Source of the DNA: JBIOHJ01 sp044448905
GTDB lineage: Bacteria; Bacteroidota; Bacteroidia; AKYH767-A; OLB10
Assembly (NCBI GenBank): GCA_044448905.1
Contig: JBIOHJ010000084.1
Span: forward strand, 1 to 14,862
Reading direction: 5' to 3'
DNA length: 14,862 nucleotides
A program made the position numbers and the translations under genes. Below the pieces are notes generated by a model, which saw only the letters and a list, made by a program, of their open reading frames with translations, was not told the DNA's origin and did no database searches. Shown here piece after piece: positions 6,832-14,560 of this stretch (the stretch's first letter is position 1; each line of letters begins with the position of its first letter).

Positions 6832-8358
6832 ATGCGGCTTGAATACATTTGTCATTCGTGTTTTGCTATTGATGTTTGCGGAAAAACCATTGTGTTCGAT
6901 CCGTGGATTACCGGAACAGCTTACCATGGCAGGTGGCATCTTTTCCCAAAGCCGGCAGATATTTCTAAAGCCGTTTCGGCTGACATTATTTGCATTTCAC
7001 ACGGGCATAACGATCATTTGCATAATGATTCTTTAAAGCGTATCAACAAAAACGCGCATGTTTTTTTTCCATACCAGTGGCGAAAAGGAATTCGCTCTTA
7101 TTTTAAGCACGCTGGATTTTCAAAAATAACAGAAGCTGTTTCGTTTCACTGTTATGAACCTGCCGCAGGAATTAAGATAACCTATTTAGGATACTCTCTT
7201 GAAAGTGTTATTGTGATTGAAGTAGGAGGGAAGGTATTGGTGAATATTAATGACGCATTAAATTCAAATCACGAAAACGCAGTAAATTATTTACTGAATA
7301 AAATAAAAGAGCGATGGTCCAAGATTGATTATTTCCTTTCAGGATGGAGTGGTGCCGGTTATTTTCCCAATAAAGTAAAATTCAAAACAAAAAATGATAT
7401 TGAAACAGGTAAAATCCGTGAACAATATTTCGCAAATAACTTTTGCCGGTTTACTAAATTTCTTAATCCCCGAATGGCAATTGCGTTTGCTCCCGGTTTT
7501 GCATTATTGCAGGAAGATAACCGGTGGATTAACCAACTCAAATTTCCACGCCAGGAACTAAATAAATATTATCGAAATTATTTTGACAATGAGACAAAAA
7601 TAAAATTTCCCATTATGTATCCTGGCGACTATATTAAAAAGGACGAATTAGTCAAATCATCATTAACAGGTGTGAAAGTTTCAGACGATAAGCTGTATGA
7701 TAAACTGGAAACGGAATTTGAAAATGAAATCAGGGAATCAAATATTAAAAGAGTTTTTCCTGAAACACAGTTCCCGAATTTCTTATCCAAATTAAATAGT
7801 CAGCTGGAAAAAAATAAAAATATTTATCCGAAATTGGTTTTGGAAGATGCAATATTTAGTATTTATCTAAACGATATATTGCAAAATAGTTTTTTGAATG
7901 TTGCTTTCTGTAATGGAGAGTTCAGGGTTACTCGGAGTAATAACATGCATGCTGAAAGTAAACTCGTTATTTCAACTGATGCAGCATTGCTTATGGAAAA
8001 TTTTAAGAAACCATGGGGAGGCGATTTACTCTCCATCGGTTATGGAATAACTATAGAGGTATTTGAAGAGCGGTCGCTTGAAAAAAATCTGGATATTATT
8101 TGTGTCAGGTTACTATCGAGATTTCCAATTGTAATTAAAGATATGCCTGGAAATTTGCATCGGATGATAAAATATTATTTCAGCAACCCTGAAATAAGTT
8201 TATTGTGGCTCAGGCAAAAAACCATGCTCAAGCCATACGTAAATAAATTTCCTTTCAACGAGCGAGACCATTGGATAAGTTTTAAAAAATGTGATTTATG
8301 CAAGGTTTGTAATTTACCCGAGTTGAATTTTTACTCAGGGTACTCAATCCTGACATGA
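6832..8358 (+). CDS. MBL-fold metallohydrolase resembling CMP-Neu5Ac hydroxylase without the Rieske domain
   Basis: 508 residues, cytosolic, no signal peptide. The N-terminal 250 residues are a metallo-beta-lactamase fold with FDPWITGTA (22-30), the metal motif SHGHNDHLH (His57, His59, Asp61, His62) and NIND (Asp141). Its organisation matches, from memory, the metallo-beta-lactamase part of CMAH: FDPW..G.A..G.W.L...P, ADIICISHGHNDHL, then LSGWSGAGYFP (169-179) and LNPRMAIAFAPGFALL (211-226). Residues 335-430 also look like the sterol-carrier-like C-terminal region of that family (STDAALLMENFKKPW, LLSIGYGITIEV). The Rieske 2Fe-2S domain that CMAH carries at its N-terminus is absent. Near the end is CDLCKVC (Cys487, 490, 493), a possible metal or Fe-S site. 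The substrate is unknown; sugar-nucleotide oxidation or plain hydrolysis are both open. Its last 28 bases overlap the convergent gene ending at 8331. Confidence 0.75.
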   Translation: MRLEYICHSCFAIDVCGKTIVFDPWITGTAYHGRWHLFPKPADISKAVSADIICISHGHNDHLHNDSLKRINKNAHVFFPYQWRKGIRSYFKHAGFSKITEAVSFHCYEPAAGIKITYLGYSLESVIVIEVGGKVLVNINDALNSNHENAVNYLLNKIKERWSKIDYFLSGWSGAGYFPNKVKFKTKNDIETGKIREQYFANNFCRFTKFLNPRMAIAFAPGFALLQEDNRWINQLKFPRQELNKYYRNYFDNETKIKFPIMYPGDYIKKDELVKSSLTGVKVSDDKLYDKLETEFENEIRESNIKRVFPETQFPNFLSKLNSQLEKNKNIYPKLVLEDAIFSIYLNDILQNSFLNVAFCNGEFRVTRSNNMHAESKLVISTDAALLMENFKKPWGGDLLSIGYGITIEVFEERSLEKNLDIICVRLLSRFPIVIKDMPGNLHRMIKYYFSNPEISLLWLRQKTMLKPYVNKFPFNERDHWISFKKCDLCKVCNLPELNFYSGYSILT

Positions 8359-10400
8359 TAAATGCTCATCAGCATTTTTTTGAAAATCTTTTTAATCGAA
8401 AAAATATCTTTAAAAGTAATATCGCAGTTAATAAATTGCTGTTGTTTAATCTGGCTTTCGATAATAGTATCAACCAGGGTACTTAAAGTTTCCGCATCGT
8501 GTTTTTGCAAACTACGTGATGCGGCTTCAACCGAATCAGCCATCATCAGTACTGCTGTTTCTTTTGAAAAAGGCAGGGGACCCGGATACCTGAAATCATC
8601 TTCATCGGCAATTTTTTCGGGATAGTTTTTCAGATATGATTGATAAAAGTATTGCACCATTGTAGTACCATGATGCGTACGTATGAAATCTATCAGCAGA
8701 TCGGGCAATTTATTTTTACGCGCTTTTTCAATTCCGCGAATAACATGGCTGATGATTATGGTTGCACTTTCTTCGAAGGATAAATCATCATGCGGATTGA
8801 CTGTAGTGTTTTGATTTTCTATAAAATAAAGCGGCATGTCCATTTTGCCGATGTCGTGATACAAAGCACCCGCCCGGACGAGTAACGTATTGCCGCCAAC
8901 CTTGAAAATTGCAGCTTCGGCAAGATTGGCAACCTGCATGCTATGCTGAAAAGTTCCGGGCGCTTTTAATGAAAGGTCTCTTAGCAATGGTGAATTAAGA
9001 TCCGACATTTCCATTAGCGAAACATCCGAAATAAGGCCGAAAGTTTTTTCAATGATATAAATAAGAGGGTAAGCAAACAACGTGAGCAATGCATTTCCGA
9101 ACAGCCATCCGATATTAATATAATTTAAATCCCTGAAGGTTCCGTTATGAATAAGTGAAAGAGCGACATAACAAACCACATAAGAAACAAAAATTAATGA
9201 AACCGAAAAAAATAGCTGGGCGCGTTTGCGCAGATGAGCAAAGCTGAAAATTGTTATCATGCCTGCTATGATTTGCATAAATACAAAGTCATAACTTCCG
9301 GGTGCTATCATTGCAAGAAACAATATGGTGATTACATGGGTAAACAACGCCAGTCGCGTATCAAAAAAAACACGGATGACAATTGGCAATATGCAGCAGG
9401 GAACTAAATAGTAGCTGATTGCACTTTGCTGCAAAGATTTTGCAAAAGAAAAAGCAATCAATATCATTAGCATAAAAATTAAAATTATCCTGCGGTTATC
9501 TGCAAATACATCTTTGCGAAGGGTTCTGAGAAAAATCATCAGCATTAAAACAGCTATGGATATTATTGCCAGTTGTCCCCAAAACAAAACCCTGCTTGAC
9601 ATTTTATCCTCTTTTCCTTTTTCAAAATTTTTCTTCAGGGAGATCAGCTTTGCATACTTTTCATCGTCAACTAATTCGCTTTTTGAAATAATCAATTCAT
9701 CTTTCTGAGCCATACCGCGTGAGAGTGAAATAGCACCCAGCCTTTCTTCCATGAATAATGTGGTTGCCTTTTCATCGTAAAATACATTGGGCCTGATCAG
9801 TTTTTTTAATACTTCTCTCAAAACACTTTCTTCGGTAGTGCTGCCAGAAATTTTTTCGTCAATGAAATCTGAAGCGGAATGCATGGTAAATATTTCCCCG
9901 TCATTTCTTTTGCTTATGAGTTTTCCTTTTATAATATAGAAGGGTTTTGAAATCTTATTACCTGCAGTTTCTTCTGTGACACCGTTTACATATATATCAA
10001 ATAAAATTTTTCTTCCGCTGGTAATTAAAAGGTTAACTGTTGGCTGGTTTGTGGTTAATAATGCCGAATCATTTCGGTTTTTAAAAAAAGTTTCGCGAGC
10101 CTGTTCTTCAAACTCAGCAAGTAAAATAGTTTGAAGGTTAGTGTCTGCTATAAAATAAGAAGGAGCATCAAGCAGGATTTCTTTTTTCTCCGCTTCAATT
10201 AAATCTCTGGGTTTTAAAACAGCAAAATCGAAAGGTGAATATAAATCATCATATTGCCAATTATCATTTTTATCAAATTCAAATTTGTAGTGTGATTGAC
10301 GGGGGAGTATGCTGACCAGAATAAAGACAGAAGCTATAATAATTATCAGCCTGAAAATATCTTCGTGGTGATTGCTGAGGTAGACTAAAAGTTTACGCAT
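8331..10400 (-). CDS. 7TM-HD family c-di-AMP phosphodiesterase (PgpH type)
   Basis: 689 residues, inner membrane. One transmembrane helix near 17-33 leads to an extracytoplasmic 7TMR-HDED domain (about 40-270) and then roughly seven helices between 272 and 450. The cytosolic HD domain (about 480-680) has all expected metal residues: His486 (GTFQHSMQ), His515-Asp516 (ALYHDIGK), His552 (ISHVIRG), His576-His577 (IRTHHGT) and Asp622 (MADSVEA). In PgpH of Listeria this domain hydrolyses c-di-AMP, which controls osmolyte and potassium balance and cell-wall stress. Function here is inferred from that family. The order of domains and length are normal. ATG at 10400 is the start (MRKLLVYLSNHHEDIF). 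The RNase P RNA gene lies immediately upstream on the same strand with a 33-base palindrome between, leaving little room for a separate promoter. The 3' end runs 28 bases into the opposing metallohydrolase gene. Confidence 0.9.
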   Translation of the reverse strand: MRKLLVYLSNHHEDIFRLIIIIASVFILVSILPRQSHYKFEFDKNDNWQYDDLYSPFDFAVLKPRDLIEAEKKEILLDAPSYFIADTNLQTILLAEFEEQARETFFKNRNDSALLTTNQPTVNLLITSGRKILFDIYVNGVTEETAGNKISKPFYIIKGKLISKRNDGEIFTMHSASDFIDEKISGSTTEESVLREVLKKLIRPNVFYDEKATTLFMEERLGAISLSRGMAQKDELIISKSELVDDEKYAKLISLKKNFEKGKEDKMSSRVLFWGQLAIISIAVLMLMIFLRTLRKDVFADNRRIILIFMLMILIAFSFAKSLQQSAISYYLVPCCILPIVIRVFFDTRLALFTHVITILFLAMIAPGSYDFVFMQIIAGMITIFSFAHLRKRAQLFFSVSLIFVSYVVCYVALSLIHNGTFRDLNYINIGWLFGNALLTLFAYPLIYIIEKTFGLISDVSLMEMSDLNSPLLRDLSLKAPGTFQHSMQVANLAEAAIFKVGGNTLLVRAGALYHDIGKMDMPLYFIENQNTTVNPHDDLSFEESATIIISHVIRGIEKARKNKLPDLLIDFIRTHHGTTMVQYFYQSYLKNYPEKIADEDDFRYPGPLPFSKETAVLMMADSVEAASRSLQKHDAETLSTLVDTIIESQIKQQQFINCDITFKDIFSIKKIFKKMLMSIYHVRIEYPE

Positions 10401-10405
10401 CTTTT

Positions 10406-10438
10406 AAAATTTATCCCGCTTTAAGCGGGATAAATTTT
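10406..10438. repeat. 33-base near-perfect palindrome between rnpB and the PgpH-type gene
   Basis: The arms AAAATTTATCCCGCTT (10406-10421) and AAGCGGGATAAATTTT (10423-10438) are exact reverse complements around a single T. On the minus strand the palindrome begins 6 bases after the assigned RNase P RNA 3' end and stops 5 bases before the PgpH-type ATG. The GC core flanked by A/T runs could serve as a terminator for rnpB, a processing signal, or a hairpin at the ribosome entry site of the next gene. Its core also matches the TCCCG/CGGGA palindromes elsewhere in the window. Confidence 0.7.
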
Positions 10439-10444
10439 GAACAA

Positions 10445-10834
10445 AAAAGCAAACCTGTAAGCCGGGTTCTGTATCCTTTAACTGACGGACTTCTATCATT
10501 TATCTGCGATTACGGTCACCCGCAACCTGAATCAGCCTACCCGTTCCGTTAGTTCAGTTTTACCTGAATTTTGCAACGAGCAGTTGCATCGGAACTTATT
10601 TGACTTTTCAACCCGCAAGGTTTACCTGCATGCTGTGTTACCACAACAAGCTGTGAGCTCTTACCTCACATTTTCACCCTCACCTCCGCTTTGGGCGGTT
10701 TGGCGGTATATTTTCTGTGGCACTTTCTGTCTCCGATATTATCGGAGCCTTCCTGTTAGGAAGTGCGATGCTCTATGTTGCCCGGACTTTCCTACCAGAC
10801 GTTTACAGTCTGATCGATAGAACGGTTTGCTTTT
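10445..10834 (-). ncRNA. rnpB: RNase P RNA component, bacterial type A
   Basis: On the minus strand the RNA has the universal core blocks in order: GGAAAGTCCGGGC near the 5' end (about 10779-10793), AAGTGCCACAGAAAATATAC followed by CGCC (10701-10724 region), GTTGTGGTAACACAGCATGC in the middle, and ACAGAACCCGGCTTACAGG at the 3' end. P1 is formed by AAAAGCAAACC (5' arm, 10834-10824) and GGTTTGCTTTT (3' arm, ending near 10445). A P9-like hairpin CTCCGATAATATCGGAG lies at 10731-10747. The length, about 390 nt, is normal. The RNA is the catalytic part of RNase P, which removes 5' leaders from precursor tRNAs. Ends are set by P1 pairing and may be off by a few bases. A TACTTTTG box lies just upstream; the T run after P1 and then the palindrome at 10406-10438 probably mark the 3' end. 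Confidence 0.95.
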
Positions 10835-10837
10835 ATG

Positions 10838-10845
10838 CAAAAGTA
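10838..10845 (-). promoter_or_regulatory. -7 promoter box TACTTTTG of rnpB
   Basis: The minus strand reads TACTTTTG, matching TAnnTTTG, only 4 bases before the first base of P1. That spacing predicts a transcript starting at or very near the 5' arm of P1, as expected for RNase P RNA. A -33 TTG is not evident. Confidence 0.55.
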
Positions 10846-10913
10846 ATTAAATCCTTCTTTTATATTTTCACACTTTGTTTTTAATATTTATTTGTATTGG
10901 AGAAAAAATCAGC

Positions 10914-11318
10914 ATGGACAAAATTGAAATCAATTCCGATAAATCAAAACTTGATATTGAATTCATTTATCGGTTTCTAACCCGGTCATATTGGTCTCCG
11001 GGAATCAGCAAAGAAAAAGTGGAAAAAGGAATTAATAATTCTTTATGCTTTGGCATTTATAAAAACAATTGTCAAATAGGCTTTGCAAGGGTAATTACCG
11101 ACTATTCGCGCATTGCATACCTTACCGATGTTTTTATAATTGAAAGTGAAAAAGGAAAAGGATACGGAAAACTATTGCTCAAACATATTTTTGATTCCGG
11201 AAATATAGAAGTGGATAAATGGTTGCTTGGAACCAAAGATGCTCATGCTTTGTATGCAAAATTCGGATTTAGTAATCTGAAAGAGCCGTGGCGGATTATG
11301 GAAAAACGAAATCAGTAA
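10914..11318 (+). CDS. GNAT family N-acetyltransferase
   Basis: 134 residues, cytosolic. The sequence FIYRFLTRSYWSPGIS at the start, NNSLCFGIYKNNCQIGFARVITDYSRIAYLTDVFI in the middle and the acetyl-CoA-binding motif A, SEKGKGYGKLLLKHIF (residues 78-93), define a compact GNAT enzyme. LLGTKDAHALYAKFGF (104-119) is the usual motif B. It belongs to a widespread subgroup of about 135-residue proteins starting with a -FL-SYW- segment. It should transfer an acetyl group from acetyl-CoA to an unknown amine. I chose the ATG at 10914, 11 bases after a GGAG, because the 13 upstream residues (MFLIFICIGEKIS) look like leader translated in frame. It is divergent from rnpB and convergent with the gene ending at 11368. 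Confidence 0.88.
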   Translation: MDKIEINSDKSKLDIEFIYRFLTRSYWSPGISKEKVEKGINNSLCFGIYKNNCQIGFARVITDYSRIAYLTDVFIIESEKGKGYGKLLLKHIFDSGNIEVDKWLLGTKDAHALYAKFGFSNLKEPWRIMEKRNQ

Positions 11319-11367
11319 TATTTATTAAGCTGCTTTTTCTCAAAAACGAGTTGAAATTCTTAATGGG

Positions 11368-13029
11368 TTATTCTTTATCCGTGATAATAAATTTACCACA
11401 CAATGGGTATTCTGAATTTATTTTTAATTCGAAAAAATATACTCCGTTTACCAACCCATCTGATGATATTTTCAGATTGCCTGAAGAAAGTTCATTTTCA
11501 CTCACAATAGTATTTTTCAAAATGCGCCCGCTTAAATCATAAATAGTCAGGTACGCATTCTTTACTGAATTTTCTAACGCGGGAAAACTCAAAGTTGCAT
11601 CATAGCTAAATGGATTGGGAAAAATTTGAATTTTAAGTTTTTTTGTATGCGAATTGAAAATTGATACGGGAATACATGGATCTGTATTAGCAAGAATTGG
11701 ATTTCCGGAAATGGTAGGAGCATTATTTACAATTACACCTGACGTAATTGAAGGAAACACATTAGAGCTCGAAAAACTCAGGTTTGTAATCACTGGTGAA
11801 ATAAACTTTGTATGGCAATCGCTTATTCCATTGCTGTCTGTTTTGATGACATAAATATCAGAGCTGTCATTACCTGAAAAACTAAAGCTGTATGCACCAA
11901 TCAGGAAACCTCCATTATTTGTCATCTCTATAGAATAAGCTTCATCACCAAGCGAACCACCGTAAGCGCGGGAAAAAATAGTATCACCGGTTTGGTTGGT
12001 CCTAATCAGGAGAACATGAGAGCTGTCATCACCTAATATTGAATTAGGATTTTCAAAACGCACAGCGAGAGAAGCATAACTGTCGGTAAACCCTACCATT
12101 GCAAAACCGCTGTCGGGTAGCTGCAAAACGTTATAGGTTGCATCAACCTTGTCTCCGCCATACTCTTTAGCCCATTGAAGGTTTCCGGCACTATCGGTTT
12201 TCATAAGAAGGGCATCATGATAAAATCCTAACAATGCCCGGTCACCTGTTATTATGAAACCGTTATCCATCGTTTGCCGAACATACATTGCTTCTTCTAA
12301 GTTAAGGGTACCATAAGTTTTCATCCATTGCAGGTTCCCATTGCTGTCTGTTTCCAGCAATACAGCATCGCGATTGCCCGCGCCATAACTAATACTTCGT
12401 CCGCTGAAAATGTAATTACCATTATTGACTAGGTTAACCGAAGTAGCAAAATCAAAATCGGCACCACCAATAATTCTTGTCCACAATGTATCGCCATTGA
12501 CATCCAGCTTAATCAGCATCATATCTCCACCTGCACCAAAGCTATTTGTGAAAGCGGGGAGTAAAATGCTTCCATCATTTAAGACAAGCCCTTTAATCAC
12601 TTTGTCATCATCTGCACCGCCATACGTTTTACTCCAAAGTAAGTTCCCTTGTTGGTCTGTTTTTATTATATAGCAGTCTAACCCGCCTGCACCAAAACTT
12701 TGAGTAGTCCCGAAAATAACAAAGCTGCTGTCGGCTGTTTGCTGAATATGTTCTGCAAAATCACTAAGCGGTCCGCCAAATGTTTTTGCCCATTCAATAT
12801 TAAAAGCTGAATCAAGCTTTAATAAATAAATATCACCTTCCCCGGCTCCGCTGCTGTTGGTTAAGCCTGTTAAGATATATCCATTGTCAAAAGTTTTATA
12901 ACATGCATAGTTTGATTCATCACCCGAAGCGCCAATTAAATATTCATAATCTCCATTTTGTGAATAAGAATTAGTGAACAAAAGCAATAACAATATGTTA
13001 AATAAATAATGTAAAATAACTTTGCGCAT
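11368..13029 (-). CDS. Secreted repeat (beta-propeller-like) protein with T9SS sorting domain
   Basis: 553 residues. Residues 1-24 form a signal peptide (LLLLLFTNSYSQ). Residues 27-400 comprise six to seven units of about 52 residues with the pattern GG-x-D-x-A, then DGG-hydrophobic-GxTxSxGAGxxD, then IxLIKxDxxGNxxWxKTYGG; conserved W or F before the -GG lies near 80, 132, 183, 235, 286 and 353. This repeat is very common in secreted Bacteroidota proteins and probably builds a beta-propeller. Residues 468-553 are a T9SS type A sorting domain (IQIFPNPFSYDATLSF, YDLSGRILK, LVNGVYFFELK, CGKFIITDKE). No enzyme motif was found, so the role is probably binding or structural at the cell surface. The repeats differ from those of the protein at 1-1253, so the two are not recent copies. 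The start has a degenerate TACTTTTA box about 25 bases upstream. Confidence 0.82.
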   Translation of the reverse strand: MRKVILHYLFNILLLLLFTNSYSQNGDYEYLIGASGDESNYACYKTFDNGYILTGLTNSSGAGEGDIYLLKLDSAFNIEWAKTFGGPLSDFAEHIQQTADSSFVIFGTTQSFGAGGLDCYIIKTDQQGNLLWSKTYGGADDDKVIKGLVLNDGSILLPAFTNSFGAGGDMMLIKLDVNGDTLWTRIIGGADFDFATSVNLVNNGNYIFSGRSISYGAGNRDAVLLETDSNGNLQWMKTYGTLNLEEAMYVRQTMDNGFIITGDRALLGFYHDALLMKTDSAGNLQWAKEYGGDKVDATYNVLQLPDSGFAMVGFTDSYASLAVRFENPNSILGDDSSHVLLIRTNQTGDTIFSRAYGGSLGDEAYSIEMTNNGGFLIGAYSFSFSGNDSSDIYVIKTDSNGISDCHTKFISPVITNLSFSSSNVFPSITSGVIVNNAPTISGNPILANTDPCIPVSIFNSHTKKLKIQIFPNPFSYDATLSFPALENSVKNAYLTIYDLSGRILKNTIVSENELSSGNLKISSDGLVNGVYFFELKINSEYPLCGKFIITDKE

Positions 13030-13134
13030 TCAATTTATTTTTTCAATAAAAGTAGTAATCAATATTAATCTGCATATTATACTTTAATATGATTTTTAGA
13101 TCAGTTATTAAGTAAATTATAATAGTATATAAAA

Positions 13135-13152
13135 CAAGAGGCTGCCTTTTTG
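13135..13152 (-). terminator. Weak hairpin after the NamZ-like gene
   Basis: CAAGAGG (13135-13141) can pair with CCTTTTTG (13145-13152) with one bulge and one G-U, loop CTG. On the minus strand it is followed by TTTTATATA. It lies 10 bases beyond the stop of the NamZ-like gene. The stem is weak and the call tentative. Confidence 0.3.
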
Positions 13153-13161
13153 AAACTATAA

Positions 13162-14379
13162 TCACTCAAAGTCTTCATATAGTAAATATTTTTTTCGCAG
13201 CATTTTATATTTTTTTAAATCTTCCTGCCACGATTGCCTTATTTTTTCTTCACTCCAGCCGTCTGTTATTTGCTGCCGGAGTTTATCAGTGCCTGCCAGT
13301 TTATCAAAAAAAGAAATAAAAAATTTTGATTTATCAGGATATGTATCATAGAAGCCTTTTAACCAATATAAATAAAGTCCGCGGTAATTTTTTATATACT
13401 CATTACCAAATTCGCGCAAATCAATGCCTCTGCACTCGGTGTCTTTATAAGGAGGATCTTTAACAACACCTGCAATGCTTACTGGGGTAAATGCAAATTC
13501 ACCTTCTTTAAATCCCGGATATCCCAAAACCTGGAAAGGAAATTGTGTACCACGTCCCACACTAATCATGGTGCCTTCAAATAAACAAAGAGTGGGATAA
13601 AGGTAAACAGCCGGCATATTTGGCAAATTAGGTGATGGCTTAATTGGCAACGAATAAAATGTACGATGATCATAATTAATGCACTTAATAATTTTTAACT
13701 GACATTTGACATTATTGGAAAGCCAACTTTCACCATTAACCATTTGCGCATACTCACCTACGGTTAGCCCATGCACAATCGGAACAGGACTCATTCCGAC
13801 AAACGAAGCGAATTTTTTATCGAGTACCGGGCCATCAACATAATGCCCGTTCGGATTGGGGCGGTCAAGTATGATGAGTTGAATATGATTCTCAGCACAT
13901 GACTCCATTACCAGATGCAATGTTGAAATATATGTATAAAAACGGGCACCTACATCCTGTATATCAAATAGTACAAAATCAACTCCTGACAGGTCCCCAT
14001 TCTCAGGTTTATGATTGGTTCCGTAAAGCGAATAAACCAGTATGCCTGTTTTAACATCTACGGTATTTGCTATTTTTTCACCAGCGCCCGCTTCACCCCT
14101 GAAACCGTGTTCGGGTGCAAACACACACTTGATTTTAATTTTGGCAGCAATAAGTGAATCGACAAGATGTGTTGTTTTAATCAATGAAGTTTGATTAGCA
14201 ACAACAGCAATGGTTTTGTTTTTTAAAAGCGGAAAATATTTAGTGGTTTGTTCAGCACCAACAATTACCTCGCGTTCGGTTTGTATTTCACGCAGCATGA
14301 GTTTATTTGCCTGCGCGGAAGACAGGTTTATAGAAACTAACCCAAACAATATACTTAATGGAATAAAATTTTGATGCAT
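13162..14379 (-). CDS. DUF1343 / NamZ-like exo-beta-N-acetylmuramidase (GH171)
   Basis: 405 residues. Residues 1-23 (MHQNFIPLSILFGLVSINLS) form a signal peptide ending near SSAQA, without a lipobox cysteine, so a periplasmic location is likely. The body has all hallmark segments of the YbbC/NamZ family: VVANQTSLI at 59-67, FAPEHGFRGEAGAG at 87-100 (Glu90 lies in the region proposed to be catalytic in NamZ), LFDIQDVGARFYTYISTLH at 137-155, LDRPNPNG, PIVHGLTVGEYAQM, and FEGTMISVGRGTQFPFQ at 267-283. Characterised members (Bacillus NamZ, Tannerella NamZ) release N-acetylmuramic acid from the non-reducing end of peptidoglycan fragments, serving cell-wall recycling. Here that is inferred from family. 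I chose ATG 14379; a TTG nine bases upstream lies within a likely -7 box and is unlikely to be the start. No MurNAc uptake or muropeptide genes are visible nearby. Confidence 0.88.
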   Translation of the reverse strand: MHQNFIPLSILFGLVSINLSSAQANKLMLREIQTEREVIVGAEQTTKYFPLLKNKTIAVVANQTSLIKTTHLVDSLIAAKIKIKCVFAPEHGFRGEAGAGEKIANTVDVKTGILVYSLYGTNHKPENGDLSGVDFVLFDIQDVGARFYTYISTLHLVMESCAENHIQLIILDRPNPNGHYVDGPVLDKKFASFVGMSPVPIVHGLTVGEYAQMVNGESWLSNNVKCQLKIIKCINYDHRTFYSLPIKPSPNLPNMPAVYLYPTLCLFEGTMISVGRGTQFPFQVLGYPGFKEGEFAFTPVSIAGVVKDPPYKDTECRGIDLREFGNEYIKNYRGLYLYWLKGFYDTYPDKSKFFISFFDKLAGTDKLRQQITDGWSEEKIRQSWQEDLKKYKMLRKKYLLYEDFE

Positions 14380-14385
14380 ATTACA

Positions 14386-14393
14386 CAAAACTA
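14386..14393 (-). promoter_or_regulatory. -7 promoter box TAGTTTTG of the NamZ-like gene
   Basis: The minus strand reads TAGTTTTG, an exact TAnnTTTG match, with its last base 7 bases before the ATG at 14379. Transcription would begin within about 3 bases of the start codon, giving an almost leaderless mRNA. No -33 TTG at proper spacing was found. Confidence 0.4.
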
Positions 14394-14548
14394 TAATATT
14401 TTCTCTATGAATACTTAATAGCGTTCCGATTCAAAAGGCATCAAAAAAAATTATTATTTTTTAAAAACTGACAATCAAAATCAATAAAAATTAATTCAGA
14501 AGTGAAATATTTTCAGAAAAACCAGAACATTAAAATTGAATAACTAAT

Positions 14549-14556
14549 TACCTTTG
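14549..14556 (+). promoter_or_regulatory. -7 promoter box TACCTTTG of the gene at 14561
   Basis: TACCTTTG matches TAnnTTTG exactly, 4 bases before the ATG at 14561. If used, the mRNA begins at or next to the start codon and is leaderless; otherwise translation begins at the in-frame ATG at 14600. Confidence 0.45.
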
Positions 14557-14560
14557 CAAC

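Noticed and set aside
10584..10820. Open reading frame of 78 codons on the plus strand
   Set aside because: It is antisense to the RNase P RNA gene; the DNA is explained by conserved RNA core blocks and the protein has no recognisable features.
11319..11367. Terminator between the convergent GNAT and T9SS genes
   Set aside because: There is a short T run but no convincing hairpin in these 49 bases.
14380..14388. TTG start for the NamZ-like gene nine bases upstream of the ATG
   Set aside because: The TTG overlaps the likely -7 box, and the ATG at 14379 begins a normal signal peptide.
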